This document shows, piece after piece, positions 56,299-64,000 of a DNA stretch of 64,000 nt; within the stretch, counting starts at the first letter, position 1, and every line of letters begins with the position of its first letter. The translations under genes and the position numbers were made by a program. This DNA comes from Rhizomicrobium palustre (GTDB lineage Bacteria > Pseudomonadota > Alphaproteobacteria > Micropepsales > Micropepsaceae): NCBI RefSeq assembly GCF_011761565.1, contig NZ_JAASRM010000001.1, positions 1,426,139 to 1,490,138 of the forward strand, written 5' to 3'. The notes beneath the pieces are model-generated. The model searched no databases and had not been told where the DNA came from. It saw nothing but the letters and a program-made list of their open reading frames with translations.

Positions 56299-56475
56299 GG
56301 TGGATCTCCCTTGTGGTTGCGCGGATAATCTCCGCGGCGCCGCGATCCGGATGAGATTGCATGAGCGCCCCACAATTTCAGCAGAAGATTGCGACCGCTG
56401 GAATGTTAGGGATGATATTTTTCAAGCGCGCAGAATTGCTTCCATCACGGCAGCGCCAGCTTCCGCAGGGGCCTG

Positions 56476-57795
56476 CTAGGATTGGCGCAAAGTCCAGATA
56501 GAAAAGCCGAGACGCCGCCGGACGTGAACGAGCAGCAAGAGGTTGGTGGCGATCTGGCAAAGCGTGGTGGCGATGGCGGCACCCACCAATCCAAAGAACG
56601 GAATCAGGATGAAATTCGCGGCCACATTGGCGATGGCGGAGAGCGCGAACACCCGCAGTACATCTTTCTCATGCCCCGACATGTTGAGCAGCACTGCGCC
56701 GGTGCCGGCTGCGACGGAGACGAATTGGCCAAAGGCCAGAATGGTCAAAGCCGTTGCCCCTCCGGCGTAAGGTGCGCCGAAGACAAAGGTGAGTATCTCA
56801 CGGCTCGCCAGCATGGAGATACCTGCGAGCACCACGCCACTGAGAACGAGCCACCGGAGCGCCTGGCGCATCAGCGCCTTCAACCCCGCGTGATCCTTGG
56901 CCTGGTGCAGCCTTGCGATATGGGGAGACAGCACCTCATTGGCGACGGTGAGCCCGACGGTGACTTGCGTGGCGACCAGCACGGCAGCGCGGTAAATGCC
57001 GACATCCGCCGCATCGCGGAAGAGCCCGAGAATGACGAGATCGGCCTGCAAATTCACGATCAACAACGCGTCTGTGAGCGTCAAAGGGATGATCGCAGTG
57101 ACCCAGGATTTGGACTCGAAGGCGGGTGTGCTCTCACGCACGGCAGGCGGCAGATGACGCATCAACAGCATCGCCCCCGCCACAAAAGCGATGAAGGTCG
57201 CCGCAACCTGCAGCGCCATCGCATCCGCGGAGCCAAAGGGCCAAGCCCAATGCCAGAACACGATGAAGAGAAGAAACAGCACGGCACGAATGCCATTATC
57301 AGGCAACATGCCCAGCATCACCTTGCGCAGACCGATCAAGGCGCCGCCGCGCAAACGGTTAAGCGCAATCAGCGGTAAAAGCACAATGGCCCAAAGAAAG
57401 GTGGTGTGATCCACCGCGGGTATGAAGCGGGCCATGGCGGGCAAGGCCACCAGCAATGCCGCCACCATGAGAAGACCAAGCAGCGCCGATAGCTGATTGG
57501 CGCGCCAGAGAAGACCGCGAATATGCCCCCATTGACCCTGCAATTGGTATTTCGCGATCTCCCGCGTCATGAGCTGTGGCAAGCCACATTGCACCGGAAG
57601 CGCCAGAAGCGTTACGACGGTGGAAGCGAAAGCATAATAGCCATATTGCGCCGGCATCAGGACACGGCCGAGAAAGGCTGTCGCGAGCACGCCGAAGGTG
57701 ATGTTGATAGCCTTCAGAACCACCGATCCGGCGGCGCCTTTCAGAATGACGGAAAAAGGCGACCGCGCGGCGCTTTCCGCTGAACTCCCGGTCAT
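56476..57795 (-). CDS. Wzx-like oligosaccharide flippase (MOP family)
   Basis: 439 residues with about 12-14 hydrophobic helices. The N-terminal helix pattern of polysaccharide flippases is present (ILKGAAGSVVLKAINITFGVLATAFLGRVL, MPAQYGYYAF). It should move lipid-linked repeat units across the inner membrane. ATG 57795 overlaps the stop of the Wzy-like gene by ATGA, so the longer frame from 57828 is less likely. It is the last gene of the minus-strand surface-polysaccharide cluster. Confidence 0.87.
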   Translation of the reverse strand: MTGSSAESAARSPFSVILKGAAGSVVLKAINITFGVLATAFLGRVLMPAQYGYYAFASTVVTLLALPVQCGLPQLMTREIAKYQLQGQWGHIRGLLWRANQLSALLGLLMVAALLVALPAMARFIPAVDHTTFLWAIVLLPLIALNRLRGGALIGLRKVMLGMLPDNGIRAVLFLLFIVFWHWAWPFGSADAMALQVAATFIAFVAGAMLLMRHLPPAVRESTPAFESKSWVTAIIPLTLTDALLIVNLQADLVILGLFRDAADVGIYRAAVLVATQVTVGLTVANEVLSPHIARLHQAKDHAGLKALMRQALRWLVLSGVVLAGISMLASREILTFVFGAPYAGGATALTILAFGQFVSVAAGTGAVLLNMSGHEKDVLRVFALSAIANVAANFILIPFFGLVGAAIATTLCQIATNLLLLVHVRRRLGFSIWTLRQS

Positions 57796-59018
57796 GGCAT
57801 TGCTCTGGAGGGTATGAGGCTGCCCCAAACCCGCTGCGGTGCCCTTGTAAGCGTCGCCACGCCATAGCCCAGCATGCTGGCGGTCTTGATCGACATCGGC
57901 GCATAGCCGAAGATCAAGGCCACCATGAGATAGAGCAGGATTGAAACCGCGACCGGGGAAACCTTCTCGCCGCCAAGAAGAACGCCGCTGGCTAAGAGAG
58001 GATAAAGGCAGAAGCCGATCACGCCGCTATTGGCGATGAGATAGACAAGCCCGCTATCGGCCACCGCACTGTCATCCACCCCGCCAAAAATAACATGGAG
58101 CGGCATCGCTGTGATCAAGGGTTTGGCGGTGACGCCCAGCCGCAGACCGAGATCGCCGGGCAGCGCCTGGACCACGAAATAAAGCACAATCACTGTCATC
58201 AGGACGCCATAGGGCACGGCAACGAGCCAGCGAAGCTGAGCCTTTCCGGCAAGATCGCGCAGGAGCACCACCGCGAAAATCACGAAAACCGCAACGCGCG
58301 TGTCCGAGAGCAGTGCCAGCATCACGCAGCCGAAAATCAAGGCCGCGCGCTGGCGAAGGCTGAGCCCCGGCGCATGCACCGCAAAGACAGAGCCGATAAT
58401 CCCGAAATAGCCAACGGAGAGCGGCTCCAGAAACAAGGAGCCCGCGCGATGGGAGAAGCCGAAGAAGCTGCCGGTGTAGCGGTTGGAGCCGAGATAGATA
58501 TCGGACGAAGTTGCAATGGAAGCATCCGGCGCCGTGACCGCTGCCACCCATTCACGGGTGTAGTAGAAATATTTGCGCGGGTTGAAGAGCCAAGCGTAGA
58601 AATCCGGAAAGATCAGCTCGACCGCCGCCGTGACCACGAGTGCGATCAGTACTATCGCGAAAAAGCGTACCGAGAAATTCTTCGCCGATGCACCGAGCAA
58701 GAGAAAGAGCGGCAACATCGCCGCGTCATAGACAAAGCGGGGGTTGAAATTCCCTGTGACGATGAATTTCACCAGCACGGCGGTCAGAAACAATGCCCCA
58801 GCCACGGCAAAGCTGCGCGAGATGTCGGGCCTTTTGACCGCAATCACGGCCACCGCGACCAAGGTGATGAGAAGCTGAACCCCGGAAACGATCTGGGCAT
58901 TCAGGGTGAAAGCAAAATTGTTCAGGACGGCCAGAAGCGGATTTTCCAGCACGCAGGCCAGAATGACGGCCTTCACAGCGCCATCGCCCCCGCCTGCTTC
59001 TTCCGCTGTTCCAACCAT
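57792..59018 (-). CDS. Wzy-like O-antigen/exopolysaccharide polymerase
   Basis: 408 residues with about ten hydrophobic segments and a long periplasmic loop in the middle (residues about 140-205: FNPRKYFYYTREWVAAV to YTGSFFGFSHRAGSLFLEPLS). The Arg-rich periplasmic loop and the position between a flippase and glycosyltransferases are what one expects of Wzy polymerases, which have little sequence conservation. The assignment therefore rests on topology and context. The start at 59018 is plausible but unsupported by a clear ribosome binding site. A 70-base gap separates it from the methyltransferase gene. Confidence 0.68.
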   Translation of the reverse strand: MVGTAEEAGGGDGAVKAVILACVLENPLLAVLNNFAFTLNAQIVSGVQLLITLVAVAVIAVKRPDISRSFAVAGALFLTAVLVKFIVTGNFNPRFVYDAAMLPLFLLLGASAKNFSVRFFAIVLIALVVTAAVELIFPDFYAWLFNPRKYFYYTREWVAAVTAPDASIATSSDIYLGSNRYTGSFFGFSHRAGSLFLEPLSVGYFGIIGSVFAVHAPGLSLRQRAALIFGCVMLALLSDTRVAVFVIFAVVLLRDLAGKAQLRWLVAVPYGVLMTVIVLYFVVQALPGDLGLRLGVTAKPLITAMPLHVIFGGVDDSAVADSGLVYLIANSGVIGFCLYPLLASGVLLGGEKVSPVAVSILLYLMVALIFGYAPMSIKTASMLGYGVATLTRAPQRVWGSLIPSRAMP

Positions 59019-59088
59019 TTAGACGCCTGCGCCTGCCCGATGCGGCACAATTTGGCACGGACGGTCTTAACGGCTGTTTACCAACCGG

Positions 59089-59712
59089 TTAAAGCCTTAC
59101 CGCGATAAGGGATTTGGTCATGCCCAAAAACCGTTCCCTCAGTATCGTGGCATCGGGGAACAGGGCCGCAAATTCACGCTCGCTGAGAAGATTGATCTCC
59201 TCCAGAAGGGCGTCGATCTTGGCTTGGCTGGGGCGATCCACCAGCCCCCAAAAGCTGCACCAGCGGATGAGTTTGCGCTGCCAAGCCTTGGGCAGCCAAT
59301 GCACGAAGGGGCCGACCGTGTGGGGATCGGTGAAGAACCACTTATAGGGCGTCTGCACATAATAGCGCGGCGCGATGCGGCGAATTTCCTCGGCGAAAAG
59401 CTTGCGGGCATTCTCGCCGCCGACATGCTCGATCACCGAATTGGAATAACACAGATCAAAGCTTTGATCGGCGTAAGGCAGCTTGCCGCCATCGGTGTGC
59501 ACATAATGAAAGCGGCCGTCTTCATAAGAGTTGAATTCGATATTGGTGATGGTGATATCCGGCTGCTTATCCACCAGCGTCCAATTGGATTTGCGCCCGC
59601 CGACATCAATGATCCGCATGGAATCGCTGAGGGAAAACATCTCTGCAAAGCGGCGCATGCGGCTGCCGCGAAAAAGCACCTGCAGCGGAATGATGAGTTT
59701 GTAGATGCTCAT
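59089..59712 (-). CDS. Class I SAM-dependent methyltransferase
   Basis: 207 residues. The SAM motif I is MRIIDVGGRKSNW. A second acidic residue appears in ITNIEFNSYEDGRF, and the post-motif region LPYADQSFDLCYSNSVIEHVGG is typical of Methyltransf_11-like enzymes. ATG 59712 overlaps the stop of the GT4 gene by four bases. In this position it probably methylates a sugar or modifies the growing chain. The exact acceptor cannot be told. The frame extends to 60072 but that part overlaps the GT4 gene. Confidence 0.83.
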   Translation of the reverse strand: MSIYKLIIPLQVLFRGSRMRRFAEMFSLSDSMRIIDVGGRKSNWTLVDKQPDITITNIEFNSYEDGRFHYVHTDGGKLPYADQSFDLCYSNSVIEHVGGENARKLFAEEIRRIAPRYYVQTPYKWFFTDPHTVGPFVHWLPKAWQRKLIRWCSFWGLVDRPSQAKIDALLEEINLLSEREFAALFPDATILRERFLGMTKSLIAVRL

Positions 59713-60803
59713 GATTGCGGAACCCTTATCGTGGTGACGGCGGAAGAACGCGGTTGAGCGAGTGCGGCGAAAGCTTCGCCATAGCGGAGCCTCAGCGTGG
59801 ACCAGGTAAATTTCCCACGCAGCATTTCGGTGGCATCCGGCACCATGCCCCAATCCAGGGCGAGAATTCGGGCGGATGCGACTTCTCCATCCTGACCATC
59901 CACAAGCGAAATGGCCGAGGTCTCCTCCGCCAATTCTTCCGTACCGGGCAAGCGGGAGACCACCGGCGCGACACTGCACAAAAGCGCTTCGATTACCGTG
60001 AGCGGATAGGCATCCTGAAGCGACAGGTTCACCAGCACATCCTGGTCCCGCAGAAGAGCCGCGAAAGCCCACTGCGGCAGCGGGCCAAGAAGCCTGACGG
60101 AAAGATTTCGCCGTGCGATCTCTTTTGCCAACGCTGCGGTGATGTGAAGATCGCCATTCCCCACGATAACGGCTTCATACTCCACCCCGCTACGCGACAG
60201 CGCCGCGCAAGTTTCGAGAAAGGCAAAGCTGCCCTTTTCCCGCGACAGGCGGGCGGCATGGATGAGCTTGATAGGCCCGCTTCGTTTGCGCGGCGGTATC
60301 GGGTCTTCCAGAAGCTCTTTGGGAAGAAACGTGCCCATGACCCGGCAGCGCGCTGCCAGAGCTGGAGGAAAGCCCAATGCGTCACTCTGCGATTTATGCA
60401 AAGTGAAGATCACATCGGCGAGGCCAAGACACCGAGATGCAAGTTTGCGCAAAATGGGGTTACGCATGGACCGCCAGCTTGAGCCCAGATGCGGTGTGAC
60501 CGCGACTTTCTTGCCGAACAGCTTGGCAAGAAGAAGATAGGCAAGATCAAAGACACTGCCGAGCTGAAGCCAGACAATGCGATGCGACGGCAATCGCCGC
60601 ATGAAGCCGATCAAAGCAAAAAGATAGCGCCCCAGCTTGAGGCCGCCATAGCCGGGTGTCTCGGTGAAATGCGGCACGGCAAGGCCAAGGCACTCTTGGG
60701 CCCGGCCGATGAACATCTCCAGCCCGCCGCTCACCTTTTCATGCCCGCCAGTGATCAAAACCTGTTGCATGGCTTCTTCGTGAAAACGCACCCCAGACCT
60801 CAT
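59709..60803 (-). CDS. GT4-family glycosyltransferase
   Basis: 364 residues, GT-B fold. The N-terminal domain starts QQVLITGGHEKVSGGLEMFIGR. The C-terminal nucleotide-sugar domain holds KLIHAARLSREKGSFAFLE and the E-x7-E-like segment NLSLQDAYPLTVIEALLCSVAPVVSRLPGTEE. The reaction is a retaining sugar transfer to a lipid-linked acceptor. It overlaps WecG's stop by ATGA (60800-60803) and the methyltransferase's start by ATGA, so these genes are tightly coupled. Confidence 0.87.
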   Translation of the reverse strand: MRSGVRFHEEAMQQVLITGGHEKVSGGLEMFIGRAQECLGLAVPHFTETPGYGGLKLGRYLFALIGFMRRLPSHRIVWLQLGSVFDLAYLLLAKLFGKKVAVTPHLGSSWRSMRNPILRKLASRCLGLADVIFTLHKSQSDALGFPPALAARCRVMGTFLPKELLEDPIPPRKRSGPIKLIHAARLSREKGSFAFLETCAALSRSGVEYEAVIVGNGDLHITAALAKEIARRNLSVRLLGPLPQWAFAALLRDQDVLVNLSLQDAYPLTVIEALLCSVAPVVSRLPGTEELAEETSAISLVDGQDGEVASARILALDWGMVPDATEMLRGKFTWSTLRLRYGEAFAALAQPRSSAVTTIRVPQS

Positions 60804-61639
60804 GACGCTCCCTTCGCGCGCGCGGGCGGCATGGATGCGGCTGGCGGTAATTTGAAGGGAAAAAGATCGAGCAAAATCGCCAGCACCACGAACCAGGATT
60901 CCAGGAAATAGCGGCGGGAGAGCCGCCTTGGCTCACTGAAGACTCTGAAGGCCCATTCCAGGCCCGCCCGGCGCATCCAAAGCGGCGCGCGCTGCCGCAA
61001 GCCCGTGTAGAAATCGAGGCTGGCGCCAATGGCAAGGGCATAAACATCCCCGAGCAGATGGCGATGTTCGTCAATCCAGATTTCGGATTTCGGCGCGCCA
61101 AGGCCGAAGAAGAGATGGGTCGCCTGATGATTGCAGATCTGTGCCGCGAGAGCGGCGGAGGCCGCGTCATCTGCCTCAAAGCCAAAGGTGGGGCAGGCCG
61201 TCCCGATGGCCTCTTTCGTAAAACCGCGCGCAAGAAGCTTTTCACGCAGGCGCTCAGCGGTCTCGACCGATCCCGTCACGAAAAAAGGGCGGCAACTTCC
61301 TTCTTCCATGCGGTCAAGCAAAGCGACACAAAGATCCGAACCGGCAACACGTTCCGGCACAGCAGCCCCACGCAGCTTGGCATAGAGATAGACCGGGGCG
61401 CCGTCCGCGGTTGCCATCCAGGCGCGGGCATAGGCCGCCCGGAACCGCGCGTTACGCACCAAATGGGAAATATGATCGACATTCGCGGTGACCAGGAGGC
61501 GGACACCGCCACCGTTCGGCACGGGCTCGTGGAGTAGGCGCCGGGCCAACATCTCACGCGTGGCAGTCGAGAAATCGATGCCCAGTACCGGCTTGTGTTC
61601 AAACGGGACAACTGCCTGACAAACAAACTGCTCGGCCAT
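60800..61639 (-). CDS. WecG/TagA/CpsF-family glycosyltransferase
   Basis: 279 residues. The family signatures VTANVDHISHLVRNARFRAAY, TADGAPVYLYAK, PERVAGSDL and FFGLGAPKSEIWIDEH are all present. These enzymes (GT26) add a sugar such as ManNAc(A) to a prenyl-diphosphate-linked primer in wall teichoic acid, ECA or exopolysaccharide synthesis. ATG 61639 is preferred over GTG 61648. The C-terminal about 50 residues are hydrophobic and basic, typical of membrane-docking in this family. Its gene ends with ATGA overlapping the GT4 start. Confidence 0.93.
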   Translation of the reverse strand: MAEQFVCQAVVPFEHKPVLGIDFSTATREMLARRLLHEPVPNGGGVRLLVTANVDHISHLVRNARFRAAYARAWMATADGAPVYLYAKLRGAAVPERVAGSDLCVALLDRMEEGSCRPFFVTGSVETAERLREKLLARGFTKEAIGTACPTFGFEADDAASAALAAQICNHQATHLFFGLGAPKSEIWIDEHRHLLGDVYALAIGASLDFYTGLRQRAPLWMRRAGLEWAFRVFSEPRRLSRRYFLESWFVVLAILLDLFPFKLPPAASMPPARAKGAS

Positions 61640-61800
61640 GCGTGCCACCCGACCCCCGTATCAAGACGGAGCAGCAAACGGACGTGTTTTCCCGTATTGC
61701 GGCTCACGGGGCAGCTTTCATTCCAAAATGGAACGCGAAGCGCCACCGCAAGGGGGAGCTATGCAAATGCCCTGCTAGCTTTTCGGATTTTCCGCCTGGT

Positions 61801-63810
61801 TCAGCGGTGATGCGTAAACACGGTTAAAATCCGCGTCCCCGGCAATCCGGCTGGCATCGGCCTCGGGGCGCGTCCATCGATGGCCACGATCGCAAGATCG
61901 CTCAACGCCAGGATAGAGGCGGTGGAAGGATCGTTGAGCGGCGGGGCGGCGATGATCATCAGCTCGAGACTCGTTTTGAGACTGTCGAGCATTCCTGTCA
62001 GCAAGGGTTGGGCCAGAATGCGCTCATAGGAGGAAATCTGTCCGTTGGGCGCCATGATCAAGGCCGGTGAGAGCCGGTCGGGATTGATGAAACCCTCTAT
62101 GCCATAGCCCGAATGACCTGCAGATGCCACCTGCCCCGCCATCAGCCCAAGATGATAGGCGCTGCGGTTGGCATCTATTGCTATGGTGGCGATGCCAGAT
62201 TGCGCCGCCGCCCGTGCCAAGGAAAGCGCGAGCGTGGTTTTGCCCGAACCCGGCGCGGCCGCCGTAACCGCGATGACCAGCGGCGGGGTCGCTTTCTTGA
62301 TGATGCCGGCCAGAAGATTTGCAACCGCCACAGCGTAAGGGCTAGCGGGATGGGCGAGCACCAGATCGGCGGCGCGAGGGCCCATTTCCGGCAGGATGGC
62401 GGCAGGCGCTTCGGCGCGGCGCATGGACGGCGCCGGTGCGGGCTGAACCGGAAGCTCCGGTTCGCGGCGATCGCGCATAAAAGCAAGCGCGAGGCCGAGC
62501 AAAAGCCCGGCGGGAATAGCGCTGAGGATGGCGAGCAGCTTGGTTTGCGGCCCAAACGCCTCTTCCACATCCGAGGCTGAAATCACAAATACATCCGGGC
62601 GCAAAATGCCCTGCTGGTTTTCGGTCTGGCTATATTGGGTCAGAAACGCCTGATACATTGCCCGCGCCGAGGCGGCGGCGGATTGCAGCGCCGTCAGCTC
62701 CACCGAATCCTGATTCTTTTTGGCGTTGGCATCCTCGAGCTGGCGCAGGCTTTTCTGCAAGGAGCCGACATGGCTGCCCGCTGTATCGGCTTCGTTGCGC
62801 ACCCCATCGGCGATACGCGCTGTTTCCTGTGCGATCTTGCCATCGAGATCCGCGCGCTGCGCGGCGAGCTCTTTCATCTTGGGATGGTTGGGGCCGTATT
62901 TGGCGGCGAGATTGGCGATTTCACGCGCCAGTTCAGCCTGCTGCGCGCGAAGACTCGCGATCACCGGCGAAGACAAAACTTGCGGCGCGGAGGCAAGACC
63001 CCCGGAACGCAGAAGCGCGGCGGTTCTGGCGGCCTTGGCGGCTTTATCATCGTAATCGGTGCGCGCGACGGTGAGCTGAGCATTAAGCTCGGCAAGCTGC
63101 TGTTCCTGCACAGATGTGCCACCAGCAGTGAAGGAGATGTTGTGCTCGGCCTTATATTTCTGGACCGCCGCTTCGGCCTCTTTCACTTTCGCGGCCAATT
63201 CACTGACGCGCTGCGTCAGCCAGATATTGGCGTTGCGCGCGGCGTCGGCTTTGGTTTCGAGCTGCTCCTGGACATAGAGCGCGGCGATACCGCTTGCGAG
63301 TTGGGTAGCCTTGGCGCGATCCGATGAGGTCACCGTGATGCGGATGGTGCTCGAGAATCCAGCCTGTGCCACTTTGAGATTCTTGCGGAGCTTATCGATA
63401 GCGGTCTCGCGCGGCTCAATCGCGGGCGAAAACAGCTTGGCGGCAAGGCCGGGCGCGGCGAATTCTGGATCGCGTTCGAGATGGAACTGATCCACCACCT
63501 TGCCCGCGAGCCGGTGCGAGGTGAGCACTTCGATCTGGTTAAGGATAGTCGGCTGATCGACCGACAGACTGGAGAGCACGGCGGCGGAGTTTTCGACCGC
63601 CGATTTGCGCGGATCCAGCATGACTTCCGAGGTCGCCGCATATTGCGGGCGCACCTGGAGCACATAGACGGTGGCAAGCGCTACCACCGCCAGGGTGGTG
63701 AGGAGAATAAGCTGAAAATGGCGCTCGGCCACCTGCCAAATCTCCGCCACCCGGAAGGCGCGTGTGGCGGCCTCCGGCGGCGGGACAGGTAAGACGAGAC
63801 GGGCGTTCAT
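61801..63810 (-). CDS. Wzz/GumC-like chain-length regulator fused to a degenerate BY-kinase-like domain
   Basis: 669 residues. An N-terminal Wzz domain with one membrane helix (FQLILLTTLAVVALATVYVL) leads to long coiled coils of about 350 residues and a second helix (AILSAIPAGLLLGLALAFM). A C-terminal ATPase-like domain follows: Walker A AAPGSGKTTL with K524, and the Walker A' IAIDAN, then MIIAAPPLND where the Walker B Asp is expected. That Asp is replaced by Ala. No Tyr cluster ends the protein. It should control chain length and export of the polysaccharide; kinase activity is doubtful. ATG 63810 fits the family start, with the frame open to 63969. Confidence 0.87.
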   Translation of the reverse strand: MNARLVLPVPPPEAATRAFRVAEIWQVAERHFQLILLTTLAVVALATVYVLQVRPQYAATSEVMLDPRKSAVENSAAVLSSLSVDQPTILNQIEVLTSHRLAGKVVDQFHLERDPEFAAPGLAAKLFSPAIEPRETAIDKLRKNLKVAQAGFSSTIRITVTSSDRAKATQLASGIAALYVQEQLETKADAARNANIWLTQRVSELAAKVKEAEAAVQKYKAEHNISFTAGGTSVQEQQLAELNAQLTVARTDYDDKAAKAARTAALLRSGGLASAPQVLSSPVIASLRAQQAELAREIANLAAKYGPNHPKMKELAAQRADLDGKIAQETARIADGVRNEADTAGSHVGSLQKSLRQLEDANAKKNQDSVELTALQSAAASARAMYQAFLTQYSQTENQQGILRPDVFVISASDVEEAFGPQTKLLAILSAIPAGLLLGLALAFMRDRREPELPVQPAPAPSMRRAEAPAAILPEMGPRAADLVLAHPASPYAVAVANLLAGIIKKATPPLVIAVTAAAPGSGKTTLALSLARAAAQSGIATIAIDANRSAYHLGLMAGQVASAGHSGYGIEGFINPDRLSPALIMAPNGQISSYERILAQPLLTGMLDSLKTSLELMIIAAPPLNDPSTASILALSDLAIVAIDGRAPRPMPAGLPGTRILTVFTHHR

Positions 63811-64000
63811 CGCTCGATCATCACTTTGCGAAACCAACTCGATTCCCCCGAATATCGGAGGTTTGCCGCGCCAGTCTGCCCCTACCCCCCTGACCATGAG
63901 GTTAACCGGCAGATAGCGAACAGGCAGGGAATTGGACGATTCTGTTTCGTTTCGGCACAAACCCCTCACACGAGACGGGCACCGGCCTTGCAGCGACCGA

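Overview
The window reads as a chromosomal segment of a GC-rich alphaproteobacterium. The evidence is the PurS/PurQ/small-PurL set followed by a BolA-family protein and monothiol glutaredoxin, the DUF1476 protein beside purC, the eukaryote-like NADP isocitrate dehydrogenase, and frequent GTG/TTG starts and ATGA overlaps. An oxygen-independent ribonucleotide reductase together with a globin-coupled chemoreceptor suggests a facultative anaerobe that senses oxygen. A Rhizomicrobium/Micropepsaceae-like organism would fit, but that is a guess. No rRNA, CRISPR array, prophage or insertion sequence was found.

Layout. 1-2.9 kb: anaerobic ribonucleotide reductase operon, with the glycyl-radical domain on its own small ORF. 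2.9-9.9 kb: TPR-sulfotransferase, icd, trmJ, a small exported protein, a CinA-like protein, map and radC. 10.0-13.3 kb: an oligopeptide-type ABC transporter whose fused ATPase has lost most catalytic residues. 13.3-25.4 kb: purB, then an A+T-richer patch with an unknown coiled-coil membrane protein, an aminotransferase behind a HigBA toxin-antitoxin pair, the purC-purS-(DUF2059)-purQ-purL run, BolA, grxD and two glutathione transferases. 25.4-38.8 kb: rpsD, tRNA-Leu, TerC, a flavoprotein, a patatin lipase, a Cupin_8 protein, the globin chemoreceptor, an exported beta-propeller/VOC pair, a thioredoxin-like protein, an exported PepF, a SIMPL protein and tRNA-Met. 39.0-44.5 kb: a very large autotransporter.

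44.6-54.7 kb is the most system-like region. A periplasmic trehalase faces away from an ECF sigma factor, a FecR anti-sigma factor, an STN-domain TonB-dependent receptor, a flavin-dependent halogenase and an exported six-hairpin glycosidase-like protein. It looks like a substrate-induced outer-membrane uptake locus, probably for a sugar, with an unexplained halogenase inside. Two alpha/beta hydrolases follow.

56.5-63.8 kb is a minus-strand surface polysaccharide cluster. It holds a Wzz/GumC-like chain-length protein with a degenerate kinase-like domain, a WecG/TagA glycosyltransferase, a GT4 glycosyltransferase, a methyltransferase, and Wzy-like and Wzx-like membrane proteins, mostly joined by ATGA overlaps.

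The observations most worth checking are the split NrdD, the degenerate ABC ATPase, the in-frame second start and second signal peptide inside the TonB receptor ORF, and the halogenase/trehalase/TonB locus. All functional statements come from reading motifs by eye; no database search was run.
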